64,000 nucleotides of DNA from Przewalskia tangutica. Taxonomy: Eukaryota; Streptophyta; Magnoliopsida; Solanales; Solanaceae. The notes beneath the pieces were generated by a model that was not told the DNA's origin, did no database searches, and was given only the letters and a program-made list of their open reading frames with translations. Of this stretch, positions 47,747 through 57,469 are shown one piece after another; position 1 is the first letter of the stretch, and the number at the start of each line of letters is the position of its first letter. Both the position numbers and the translations under genes were made by a program. The DNA lies in NCBI GenBank assembly GCA_029844215.1, contig CM056724.1, forward strand, positions 92,089,093 through 92,153,092, read 5' to 3'.

Positions 47747-48166
47747 ATGGACTACTACTATGAGAGACAGTGGAGTCATCAACAACAGCTTAACTCACAG
47801 GCTCCAGAGGAGGATCGAAATGAGTTGCGGGCAGGAATACTTATGCTCACCAAGTGCCAGACACAGTTTATGGCTGAGACAAGGGAGTCCCTAAAAAATT
47901 TGGAGACCCACATAAGGCAACTGATGGATGAGATGAGCAATACACCTCAAGTAAATCTGCCTAGCGACATCATGTTGGGAGGTGGCAAGAAAATTGGGGA
48001 GCCTGAACCACACCCAGCTATTGAGGACTCTGGCGAGAGAGTTGGTGTAGGGAAGGAAAAGATCACTGAGATCCAATTATTCACCTTTTGGATTCTGTGG
48101 AAATTCTTCTTTCTGCACCTGCTATCGAAGAAACATCACAAGCTATCACTGTTGACCCCCAAATAG
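47747..48166 (+). CDS. D gag-like ORF, degenerate
   Basis: 139 codons from ATG 47747. The N-terminus is rich in Tyr/Gln (MDYYYERQWSHQQQLNSQ). It is followed by a hydrophilic, probably coiled segment (LMLTKCQTQFMAETRESLKN, then HIRQLMDEMSN). The final ~35 residues are out of keeping and probably frameshifted. Position just after the PBS and composition suggest a truncated Gag N-terminus. No capsid core or zinc knuckle is present. Calling it a functional protein would be speculative. Confidence 0.45.
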   Translation: MDYYYERQWSHQQQLNSQAPEEDRNELRAGILMLTKCQTQFMAETRESLKNLETHIRQLMDEMSNTPQVNLPSDIMLGGGKKIGEPEPHPAIEDSGERVGVGKEKITEIQLFTFWILWKFFFLHLLSKKHHKLSLLTPK

Positions 48167-48619
48167 GAAGTCCATACCATCAAGGGCACCCCCTAGAGTT
48201 GAGAGATGTAGGGAATTTCACTGATCCCTACATTATAGAGAGCCTAAAAGAAAAGCCTGTCTTTTGTATTTGGGGAATAATTTTATGTTTGAGGCCCTTG
48301 TTTGAACAAATGGTTGTAGGGAAATTGAGACCTACAACAATAACTATGTGGATTGCAAGCAGTTCGCAGAAGGATCCAATGAGCACTTGTAAAGGTTAAT
48401 TTCGTCCAGCTAAAAGACGTTAAAGACATCGCTTGTTGGGAGGCAACCCAATGTTTTTAATTATGTTATTTTAGTTTCTGTCTTTAGTTTATTTTATTTT
48501 TTCTTGAACAGTCTCACGGTCTTGGGTTCTTGTTTATGTGTTGGGATAACAGGTGCAGGGCCAACAAATTTGGAGGGCGAAGAACTGGAAAAAAAAAACA
48601 ATAGGGATTTCCAGAAAAA
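48167..48619 (+). other. D non-coding remnant with pol-end signature
   Basis: It contains CGCTTGTTGGGAGGCAACCC (48429-48448), a segment typical of the sequence just after the coding region in Athila/TAT elements. The whole pol has therefore been deleted between ~48170 and 48400. Confidence 0.6.
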
Positions 48620-48835
48620 CGGGTTAGCGCCGCGGCGCCAGGGCGAAGCGCGGCGCTAAAAGAGCGAAGGCGCTGAAGTTTAGCGCGCGGCCTAAAGCAA
48701 GCGCGGCGCCAAAAATCGAAAAAGCGCCAAGTCTAGCGCGGCCATTTCTGAGGAAGCGGTGCAGGAAGTTCAGAATGGCTTGATAAATTGGCGCCATGGC
48801 TGATGCTGAACCACGCGCGGCGAAATCCAGAAATT
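48620..48835 (+). promoter_or_regulatory. internal GC-rich palindrome array in D
   Basis: GCGCCGCGGCGC (48627-48638) is followed by GCGCGGCGCTAAA, AAGGCGCTGAAG, GCGCGCGGCCTAAA, GCGCGGCGCCAAA and further blocks to ~48830. The array resembles the LTR modules but lies inside the element, about 500-700 bp ahead of the second ORF. A promoter for that ORF is an inference. Confidence 0.5.
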
Positions 48836-49070
48836 AAAAGACGCCCCAAACCCGATTTTCCCCAATTCCAAATCAAAAAACCTAAACCTTCTTCTCCACA
48901 AAACCCACGAAAATCCACACCTTACCTAAAAATCTTCCATAAACCAAACCCAAATACAACCAAAGCTCTTAAATTCCCTAAACCCTTAACCATCTCAACC
49001 AACAAAACTTCATCTCATTGCCTCAAATCACCAGTAGAAGCAAGAAAACCTTGAAGAACACCGTAAAAAG

Positions 49071-49317
49071 GTAATCTTTTTCTTTTCTTGAAAGCTTTAC
49101 TGTAGTCAGAGGAGGTAGTAGATTGGAGGAGTGTTGTATCGTTGAAGTTGTTGGGGTGTTGAAATTAGTTGTGAAATTTAGAGGAAGAGTATACAAAATG
49201 AGTGTGGGTGTTGTGTAGAAGCTTCTTAAGTGAAGTTTGGGGGTGATAGGTGTTGTAGTTGTTGATTGGTGAGTGATAGTGTTGGTTAACATTGTTGATA
49301 GAGAGGAAACACTGCAG
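49071..49317 (+). other. possible 5'-UTR intron ahead of D ORF2
   Basis: The donor context AAAAAGGTAATC (GT at 49071) and acceptor context AACACTGCAG (AG at 49317) frame a T-rich, non-coding 247-bp stretch ending 14 bases before the ATG at 49332. Only transcript data could confirm splicing. Confidence 0.35.
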
Positions 49318-49331
49318 AAAGTGATCTAAAC

Positions 49332-50482
49332 ATGTCTGCCAGAAAGAAAAGAGCCTCCACATCCACCTCAGCCCCTCAATATGATGATACTAGGTTTGTC
49401 AGCCGAAGAGCTTAAGATAGATACCAAAAACTTAGTATAAGGCCCTTAATCCTTGAAAGAGGAATGGACTATCAAAGGAATTCACTTGGGGAGGAGGATG
49501 TCTATGAGCCCATTCGGGCGATGATTGAGATGATGGGGTGAAAAAGATTTGTAAACCCGAAAAAGATAGCATCAATGAACACAGTGATGGTGCGTGAATT
49601 TTATGCTAACCTTCCGGAGAAGGTGGACAATGGATGCTTTGTGAGGGGAAAATATGTGCATGTGACGGCAGAAGAGGTCAATGCGATATTGGAAACAGTT
49701 GATGTTGAAGGAGGAGATGGTGATTGGAGCTATTTTAGAACATGGTCTAGAAGCACCACCAACATCGACTGGAATGCCGTCGCATGAACCTGATAAGCTA
49801 CTGAAATGCATATGAATTTGCCAGAAATGGGTCAAGAGGACTGAGCAGGTGTCAGTTCAACAAAACAGCCAAGGGTTGGTTGTATTTCGTCAGTGCCCGT
49901 CTAATTCCATCAACGCACTTCACCAGAGTGCCAAGAGACAGAATCAAATTGATATATGGAATTATGACAGGGAAGACGATTGATGTTGGGAAGGAGATAG
50001 TGCAAAATATTGAAGAAGCCAGCAGGTTGGTAACAACAGGTGGGTTGGGACATGGCTCACTTATTACAAGTTTATGCGCCATAAATGGGGTCCCAACCCT
50101 ACCCACTGATACTTATGAAAAAAACCAACTTCCTGTGTCATACGGGATAGTGCACTCCTTCTCAGACTCAACCCCTCCAGCAGCAGCAAGAAGAAGAGCA
50201 CCAGCACCATCAGCAGCAGTAGCAGAGGCTGCAATGGATGAAGATGAGCCTGAAACAGAGGCTCGCTATGAGGCAGGAAACAGCCATCAGCCACACACAA
50301 AATCAGAACCTTTAATGCCTATGATGGAGCAGTTACTCCAGAATCAGATAAGGATGATGCATAATTTTGACACGGTGATACAAGGACAACAAGAAATGAG
50401 GCAGAAAATTGACGAGATGAGTTCCTTGTTCAACCAGTGGTCAATGCACTATCCACCGCCGCCGCCACCACCACCATTTTGA
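49332..50482 (+). pseudogene. D ORF2, putative plant-transposon-protein-like, broken
   Basis: ATG 49332 (MSARKKRASTSTSAPQYDDT) reads on through in-frame stops near 49410 and 49540, then VREFYANLPEKVDNGCFVRG and EVNAILETVD, to a stop at 49785-49787. After a frameshift it resumes by 49880 (YFVSARLIPSTHFTRVPRDR) and ends in an acidic, Gln-rich segment and a proline run (MHYPPPPPPPPF) at 50482. The FYANL, VRGKYV and NxFLLxRLIPS-type blocks resemble the 'putative plant transposon protein' domain common in Athila-like and other non-autonomous elements. No enzymatic motif is visible, so function is unknown. Confidence 0.6.
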
Positions 50483-51686
50483 ACCAAGTCTGTAAGTGTC
50501 TTGTTTCTTTTATTTTCTTTGAGTCTTGCACACATTGGGGACAATGTGTGATTTAAGTTTGGGGGGTGTCTTATTTGTGTCTTATTGTTGTAGTATGTTT
50601 GAGTCTTTTTGATTGTTTTGTGTATTTTTGAGTCATAATTTTTTTCTTTTTTTGAGTCATAATTGTCTGTCAAAGATCATGCATGTTGTAGTTACTAGAA
50701 ACACCTAGTGAAGTAAGGTGGAATAATGTAATGGAATTAGAAGCAACTATCTAAACACTTAGGTTAGATATGCCAAAAACTCATGAAATCTGTCTATTTG
50801 GAGTTTCTACTTGAAGTGTGCATTGTAAATGATTAAAACCTATGTGTTATGATTGCTTGCTATTTGAAGCGAAATAGTTAGGATATGAATGTTAGGGAGA
50901 TGACTCAGGCATTTCTTTGTTAGCCAATTCTTACAACTCTTTTCTATCCCTGACATTAAAAATATCCCTAGTCAGCCCCGTTGAGCCTAAACATGAGACT
51001 TCTTCTTTGACACCCTATATTCTCACACTTGTGCCATAAGTAAAAATGTGAAATAGTTGGAATAGATTGTGTTAAAAAAGAGACAAAAAGAGTGAACAAG
51101 TTTGATGCACCCCAATAAAAAAGTAATAAGAAATAGGCAAAAGCCTAAGTTTGGGGGTGCTTGTTATTATAATACACTTCACTCTCCCAAAACAAAAAAG
51201 GGGAAAGATAGATTTGAAGTGAAGAAAAGAAATCAAAAGAAAAGGGAAACATTGAAAAGCTAAAGAGCTTATGGTACACAAAATGAGCTTAAATGCCTAT
51301 TTTTACCTACCCATGCCTAAGCCTACATTACAACCCTGAAAAGTCCTGAAGATCTCTTCGATGCATATCCATGATTAGTGGAGAATAGCAAGTAAAAATG
51401 CCATAGGATTTTTTGAAATTAACATGCATGATTCAGTATTTTGACTTCCATTAAGTATGATAAAAATGAGTTTGCGAAATATCTAGCTTAATGTGTTTAG
51501 AATGCTAAAATTTCATGCTATATGTTCCTGCATATTATTCTGCTAACCTTCATGTTTTTCTAAGTAACACCAATGCAACAAAGTGATCAATGTCATTGAG
51601 TCTTTCTATTTTCTTTTTACTTGAGTCTTTATTTCTTTCTTTTGATCTTTGCTCGAGGGCGAGCAAAGGTTAAGTTTGGGGGTATT
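50483..51686 (+). other. D 3' untranslated region and polypurine tract
   Basis: AT-rich, non-coding. ACATTGGGGACAATGTG (50531-50547), followed by TTTAAGTTTGGGGGGTGTC, is the type of sequence that precedes the 3' end in Athila/TAT elements. The purine tract AAGTTTGGGGGTATT (51672-51686) abuts the LTR. Confidence 0.75.
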
Positions 51687-52975
51687 TGATCAGTGTACTT
51701 CTTGAGTCATTTTTAGTGAGTCTTTTGTCCCTTTTTGTACAAATACGTGTCGTCTTAGGATATATTTTCTTTCTTTTGAGTCAAATTGGTTAAAGTGGCT
51801 CTTTGGCGGAAAAGGAGCGAAAAGTGGGCAAAAACGGAGGTTCCAGAGCTCGAAATGAGAGAAAGTGGCGAACCAGGCACAGACACGGGCCAGTGCCGCG
51901 GCGCCTCCAGCCAGCAGGGCCAGGCGCCCCGGCGCCCAATCTTCAGAGGCTTGCAGAAGTTCCAGCGGCGCCTCCAGACAGCAGAGTGTAGCGCCGCGGC
52001 GCCTAATCTTCAGAACAACGCAGAACTTCCGGCGCCGCGGCGCCGACGCGGGAAAAATCAGATTTTGGACAAATTATGGGCCAGGCCTGAAGGGAAAACC
52101 TTAAGGTCGGTTTGGAGGCTATAAAAAGAGAACCCTAGGCAGTTTTTAAGGGTTCCCTTCTTGCCAATAACACAAGACATCTTGGAGTTCAAGATTGGAG
52201 ACCATTCTATTGTAATTTCTTTCTTTTCTTTTACTTTATTTTCAGTTTTATGTTGGATATTGAATTAGTTCTTGTCATGTCTATGGCTAGGAACTAATTC
52301 TAATATAGGGCTTTCCATGTCAATTCACTTGAACCTTATTTTATGAATTAATGCATGTTATGGTTGTTCTTCTTATTGTTGAGATTTATCCAATAGATGA
52401 TTTGATTGCTTGGTAATTACTTGATCATTAATTATCATTATTTATATGATTTCTAATCAAACTCTGAAAGGGGGAGGTTGTGACTATGTTGTAGTTGGGT
52501 AGACATAGGTCGAATTGGGGATGAAAATACCTCAATTACTTGTGTAGCATTAATAGGGTTTTTGTTCTTAATCCTCCTATAGAGTCATCCTTATCACCGA
52601 AAGGTAGAAAGGAGCGCTACTGGGGTTGAGTGTTTATATAGCCTTAACGAGAGTATAAAACGAATTAGTAAACCCGCTATCTCCAAAAGAAGAAGAACCA
52701 TAGTTAATTGCATTAATAAGTAATATAAGTGGATAGTTGAGGAGACTTGGAAGCCCTATTTCCATCATCACTGAAGTAAACACATAGTTAATTAGTCTTT
52801 ACAATTATTAGTTATAATCAACAACTCAAATATCGGTCACCAAATAGATAACAAAGAATAGAAGTTGGTACTTGAACACTAATCCCTGAGGACGATAACT
52901 CGGTCTTCAAAGACTATATTACTTGACTCGACAACGTGCACTTGCGTTAAAGTGTGTGCATTAAATCGCGCATCA
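51687..52975 (+). repeat. D 3' LTR (1289 bp)
   Basis: It starts TGATCAGTGTACTTC, ends CGCGCATCA and is followed by TSD GCTAT. TATAAAA lies at 52120-52126. It carries the cleanest GC module of the window (51893-52050). Confidence 0.93.
51893..52050 (+). promoter_or_regulatory. GC-rich palindrome module in D 3' LTR
   Basis: TGCCGCGGCGCC (51894-51905), CCCCGGCGCC, CAGCGGCGCC, GCGCCGCGGCGC (51991-52002) and GGCGCCGCGGCGCC (52031-52044, a perfect 14-bp palindrome) sit 70-230 bp upstream of the TATA box. Confidence 0.6.
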
Positions 52976-52980
52976 GCTAT

Positions 52981-53905
52981 ACATCAGGGAGATAGTGAGA
53001 CTGCACGGGGTTCCCACATCTATTATATCGGACCAGACCAAGGAGCTCAGTTTACAGCTAACTTTTGGAGATCGTTTTAGAAGGGATTGGAGACACATGT
53101 GAGTCTCAGCACAACATTTAATCCTCAGACTGATGGGCAAACAGAACATACTATTCAGACACTAGAGGATATGTTGAGAGCATGTAATATTGACTTCAGA
53201 GGTAGCTGGAATGATCATTTACCACTCATTGAGTTTTCCTATAACAACAGCTACCATTCTAGTATCCAGATGGCCCCTTATAAGGCCTTATATGGGAGAA
53301 AGTGCAGGTCACCTATTGGTTGGTTTGATGTAGGTGAGACTAAGTTGATCGGCCCAGACCTAGTTCAGAAAGCTGTTGATAAGGTGAAGTTTATTCAGGA
53401 AATATTATTAGTAGCGCAGAGTCGACAAAATTTATACGCAGATAATCGACGTCCACACTTGGAGTTTCAGGTTGATGATTGGGTGTTCTTGAAGGTGTCA
53501 CCCATGAAGGGTGTGATGAGGTTCGATAAGAAAGGGAAACTTAGCCTAAGATACATTGGGCCTTACCAGATCATTCGTAGGGTAGGCAATGCTGCCTATG
53601 AGTTGGACCTTCCATCTGATTTGGAAGCAGTACATCCAGTTTTTCATGTCTCGATGCTGCATAAGTGTATTGGCGATCCTTCGAGAGTCTTCCCGGTTGA
53701 TGATGTCCTGGTGACAGATGAGATATCTTATGAGTAGAGCCCTATAGCCATACTTGATCGCTAGGTCAGAAGATTACGGACTAAGGATGTGGCTTCCGTC
53801 AAGGTATTGTGGCGAAACAACAATTGGGAGGAAATGACTTGTGAGACAAAAGATGAAATGAAGAAGAAATATCCTCACTTGTTCCCTATGCCTACATGTA
53901 ATTCG
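52981..53905 (+). pseudogene. GB internal 2: integrase C-terminal half and chromodomain
   Basis: This continues the integrase cut by D: YIREIVRLHGVPTSIISDQ (second Asp), then LSTTFNPQTDGQTEHTIQTL with the catalytic Glu kept but the following Arg changed to His. A long frame (53087-53737) runs through YNNSYHSSIQMAPYKALYGR and VFHVSMLHKCIGDPSRVFPV. After TAG 53735-53737 the chromodomain-like tail follows (VRRLRTKDVASVKVLWRNNN, MKKKYPHLFPM) to ~53905. Compared with internal 1, the tail is less damaged. Confidence 0.92.
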
Positions 53906-54058
53906 ACTCGATCCCTTATTTGATTATAGTAATTGGTGAATTATATATGTGTTATGTTGTGGCCCTGTGAGACATCTGTTGGTTTGCTGAATATTGGTGG
54001 ATATGCATAGTTATAAAGGAGATTCTGCCGAAAGTTTTATAGCATGAGACTTATTATG

Positions 54059-54094
54059 AACATTCGAGGACGAATGTTTCTAAGGGGGGAAGGA
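54059..54094 (+). other. GB pre-PPT hairpin and polypurine tract 2
   Basis: Hairpin arms AACATTCG and CGAATGTT lie at 54059-54078. TAAGGGGGGAAGGA (54081-54094) abuts the LTR. Confidence 0.9.
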
Positions 54095-57035
54095 TGTTAC
54101 ACCTCGTAAGTTTAAGGCGATAATTAAGAACATCATTAAGGAAGTAATATTCGAATATTGGATATAAAGTATGTTTATATATGCTAATCCAGAAGTTAGT
54201 ATACGAAGGATGTGATTCTGGAGAATTTTTTTGTTACAACGAGCGTGACGATGGAAATTGAAAATGATAGTTATATATATTTTCGTTATGGATTAGTAAC
54301 GAATTATATAAGTTATGACGGCGAGGATACGAGACCTTATGAAATTTTCGGGAATTAGAAGAAGTGGGATATAAGCTTTATTATTACTTGAGGGGTAATT
54401 TAAGTAGACAATTAAGAGAATTGGACCAAAGTGTAATTAAATTTTCAAATTTTAATTTAAACCCCTTCACATTCTCACCCTAGAAAATTCAGATTTTCTC
54501 TAACACTCCCTAACCCTCTTCTCCCTCCCTCTTGATCGAAAATACTCTCCCCCATAGCCAAGAATTGAAGCTTTTTGTTCCTCCTTTCTAGCCTAAATTT
54601 TTCTACAAATTACAAGCTAATGGAACACCCAAAAATTGTTGCAAGAACGCAGCCACTGGACGAGAAAACTGCCCAAGAAAATTCCAATTTTAAGACGAAT
54701 TTTTGAAAGGAAAACTTGTAAGAAATGATGGATTAAAATAGTGGAACACATGCATGTCATTTTGTAGTTGAAGAAATGTTGAAATGGTGAAAAATCTGGG
54801 CAGTGAATACTGAGACTTAGGGGACTGTTTTTGGCACAATTTAAGGTAAGAAATTCTTCTTCTTATGGTATAATTGAAGTTGTATGTTGTTGTAGTTTGA
54901 GGAATGAACTTGTCTTAAGAGAAACTTGGAATTAAGGCAATGCATGTGATTATTTTTGGGTAGTTACCGATTTGTGGGAATGTTTTGTGTCCATTGGATT
55001 CGATTGTTGTGTTGTCATTATTATCACTAATTGCATGTTGAAAATTGGAAGAAAACCTTGATGTTTAAGTTATAATTGGTTATATGAAAGTGTTGAAACA
55101 TGAATTGGACTTTAAGGAATTAGAAGAAGAGTTTTGGGCATTGTTAGCCGAGACTTGTAGGAAATTGTTGGACATCGTTGTGTTGTATTTTAGGGGCTGT
55201 TTTGTTGATGTTATAATACTGGAATTATAAGCTATGTATATGCATATACCTTGGTGTAATTGTGGATATATGTCCTAAAGGAATTAAGGTATAAAAGGTG
55301 TAGAAAAGCTTCACATTCCACTCTCATTATTGTTAAAGTGTGGGCTGTTTTAATGGGATATTTAAACATGATTAGAGAAGTTGGATTAACATGATAAATA
55401 GGTGTATTAATCACATTGGTTGCGGTTTTGGTTATAATCCATGAATGAAAGGAGAAAGAATGTATAATGGTGATATATGTCGAGTATATGGAACTATTTT
55501 AGTATACCCTTGATGTATGACTTGTTAATTGGTATTGTTGGTATTTGTTGGAAGTTGTGGAAGCGTATATAAATAGGGGAAATGTTGCCCAAATTTCAAT
55601 AGAAAAGAAAGTCGTCATTCGATATAACTTACGCTAGAAATCACAGAAGTTAATAGACATGTTACTATTGTTATAGGTTGAAGTACTAGACGAGACATAT
55701 TCAAATATTGAGTTGGTTAGTTCGACTAAAATGTATGTGAACCTCTTCTTTCTTTCTTTTTGGCATGATTTAATGAACGTACGACGGACGTACATGATTC
55801 TACACAATTTAATTCCTAAAGATATGTGTTATGAGAAGTGCCTTTGACCTTCTAGTAAGAAGTTTATTTAATGATTTTATTGAGTTTCCAAATGATGTTT
55901 TAAAATGATTCAAGATATGATAAGTGCCATGAGTTTTCAAATGATGTTTAAATTGATACATGATATGATAGTGCCTTGATCTTCCATAGGAGGATTTAAA
56001 ATGATTCATGATATGATAGTGCCTTTTATCTATTTCATTGAGAGACAAGTGATGATTTGATATGTATAAAGCTACTCATGATATTCTATTCGTGCTAATA
56101 TGGTTATATCATTTCACCGCGTTCCGGGCCGGGCAGATACGCGCGCAGATTTCTTATAAGATTTTATCGCGTCCCAAAATGGGCCGGCAGTATACCTTAT
56201 ATGTTCACCGCGTCCCTCACTGGAGGGCCGGGCAATTTATGTACACATGATGCGGTTACAGATACCCAGGACAATATATTTCACCTCGTCCCTCACCAGA
56301 GTGTCGGGCAATTTATTTCTTTATATATGACGATTATATGGTTATGCATTCATGATTACTTATATGATTCACTTTTATAAGACACAATTGACTCTCTATT
56401 TTACATGGCACAGTTATGATCTTCTTACAGTACTACATGTTTTACATACTCAGTACATTATTTCGTACTGACCCCCTTTTCTCGGGGGGCTGCGTTCATG
56501 CCCGCAGGTACATGTGCTCAGTTTGGTGATCCTCCAGTCTAGGATTCCTGTTCAGCTGTTTGGAGAGCTCCATTGATTCGTAGCTTTGTCATTTTGGTAC
56601 AGAACCCTATTTTTGACTTATGTATATTTAGGGACACGACGGGGCCCTGTTCCGTCATATTTCATTTTCCTTCTCATAGAGGTCTGTAGACAGTTGTGGA
56701 TTGTACGTATTTGGATTTGTAAACCTGTTTTGGTCATCTGCGTTGTTGTACTCTGTTTTGGGATGTTCCCGTGTGTACGTGATACTATATGGTGACAGCC
56801 TTGTCGGCTTTCCTATTTTATTATGTTGGCTAGTTGTGACTCCTCAGGAGGCAGGTACATTCGTGTGTAAAAAGAGTCTTGCCGGCTTGCCTATTCTGAC
56901 ATGTGTTATTATTGCAGCGTTATGCTGCCGAATTTCATATTGTCCTTAGTGTCAGTCTGATTACACGTGGCAGGTTAGTATAATGACGTCCAATTAGGGC
57001 GCCATGTTCACGGCCCGTCGGGTCGGATCGTGACA
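54095..57035 (+). repeat. GB LTR 3 (2941 bp)
   Basis: It starts TGTTACACCTCGTAAG and ends GGTCGGATCGTGACA. A block of CACCGCGTCCC...GGGCCGGGCA-type repeats lies at 56110-56315. It is followed by GTAGG, the degenerate TSD, and then the rest of the C2 3' LTR. Confidence 0.94.
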
Positions 57036-57168
57036 GTAGGCCTCTATCGACACAAGTTAGTGTGTGTTTTTCAATTTGTTGTTTTTCACTGTTGTTAAGT
57101 TCAATTACATTTGAATATTTATTATATTATTGTGATTGCTTATTGAAAGGTATAGATTGACACTAACA
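57036..57168 (+). repeat. C2 3' LTR, last part
   Basis: From GGCCTCTATCGACACAAG to TTGACACTAACA it matches 10711-10842 of the 5' LTR almost base for base. The matching TSD ACAAT follows at 57169-57173. Confidence 0.94.
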
Positions 57169-57173
57169 ACAAT

Positions 57174-57469
57174 TATTTGCTGAGTTGTTGGGCCCGGAAA
57201 AATTAAAATGAAAAAAAGGTTGTCAATTTATTATGATTTCAGTATCTAGTATACTTAAATAGTTCTGTTAATTTGATATTTAAGTCTTGAGATCATCGTT
57301 TAATAATCCTACAAGAAACTAAGTACAAATCAGTCAACGACATGAGAAATTTATTACGGTTGTTTTTTAATCATTTCAGGTGACTATATTATCATTTTCA
57401 TAATCTGTAGCTATAATAAATATTTTATTTGTCTTCGTTTCATTTTTCATTACTACAATATTCACAATT
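57174..57469. other. host spacer between C2 and C1
   Basis: AT-rich with no recognisable gene or repeat. It ends with CAATT (57465-57469), the left TSD of C1. Confidence 0.6.

Larger units (their letters stand above)
36884..52975 (+). mobile_element. non-autonomous Athila/TAT-like LTR element 'D'
   Basis: LTRs start TGATCAGTGTA and end CGCGCATCA, and a perfect TSD GCTAT flanks the element (36879-36883, 52976-52980). The PBS TGGCGCCGTTGTCGGGGA is the type used by Athila/TAT-group gypsy elements. The purine tract is AAGTTTGGGGGTATT. The internal region (47580-51686, 4.1 kb) has a short gag-like frame and a broken proline-tailed ORF, but no protease, RT, RNase H or integrase, so it must depend on a partner. 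The 5' LTR is split by element E. Confidence 0.88.
20032..57035 (+). mobile_element. Ty3/gypsy tandem array 'GB' (LTR-int-LTR-int-LTR)
   Basis: Three direct LTRs (20032-26929 interrupted; 30936-33821; 54095-57035) alternate with two internal regions (26930-30935 and 33822-54094). Both internals start with an iMet PBS and end with a purine tract. One degenerate TSD pair brackets the whole array (GCAAG 20027-20031, GTAGG 57036-57040; the undisturbed C2 LTR has GCAGG). Net internal length is ~4.0 and ~4.2 kb once element D is removed. Both internals lack gag-protease-RT and carry a LINE-derived stretch instead. RNase H, integrase and chromodomain remain recognisable, placing the family in Tekay. 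Confidence 0.9.
10134..57168 (+). mobile_element. Ty1/copia element 'C2', split by nested insertions
   Basis: The 5' LTR is 10134-10842. Gag, protease, integrase, RT and RNase H follow in that order, which is diagnostic of Ty1/copia. The 3' LTR begins at 19464. Two insertions split it: a solo gypsy LTR at 12301-16250 in pol, and the 37-kb gypsy array GB at 20032-57035 in the 3' LTR. The 3' LTR tail resumes at 57036 and ends at 57168, followed by the matching TSD. Removing the insertions leaves a copia of about 6 kb. Multiple stops and a mutated integrase residue make it inactive. Confidence 0.93.

Noticed and set aside
48788..49054. Proline/lysine-rich ORF in D
   Set aside because: Low-complexity A/C-rich leader sequence upstream of the better ORF at 49332; it looks like 5' UTR.
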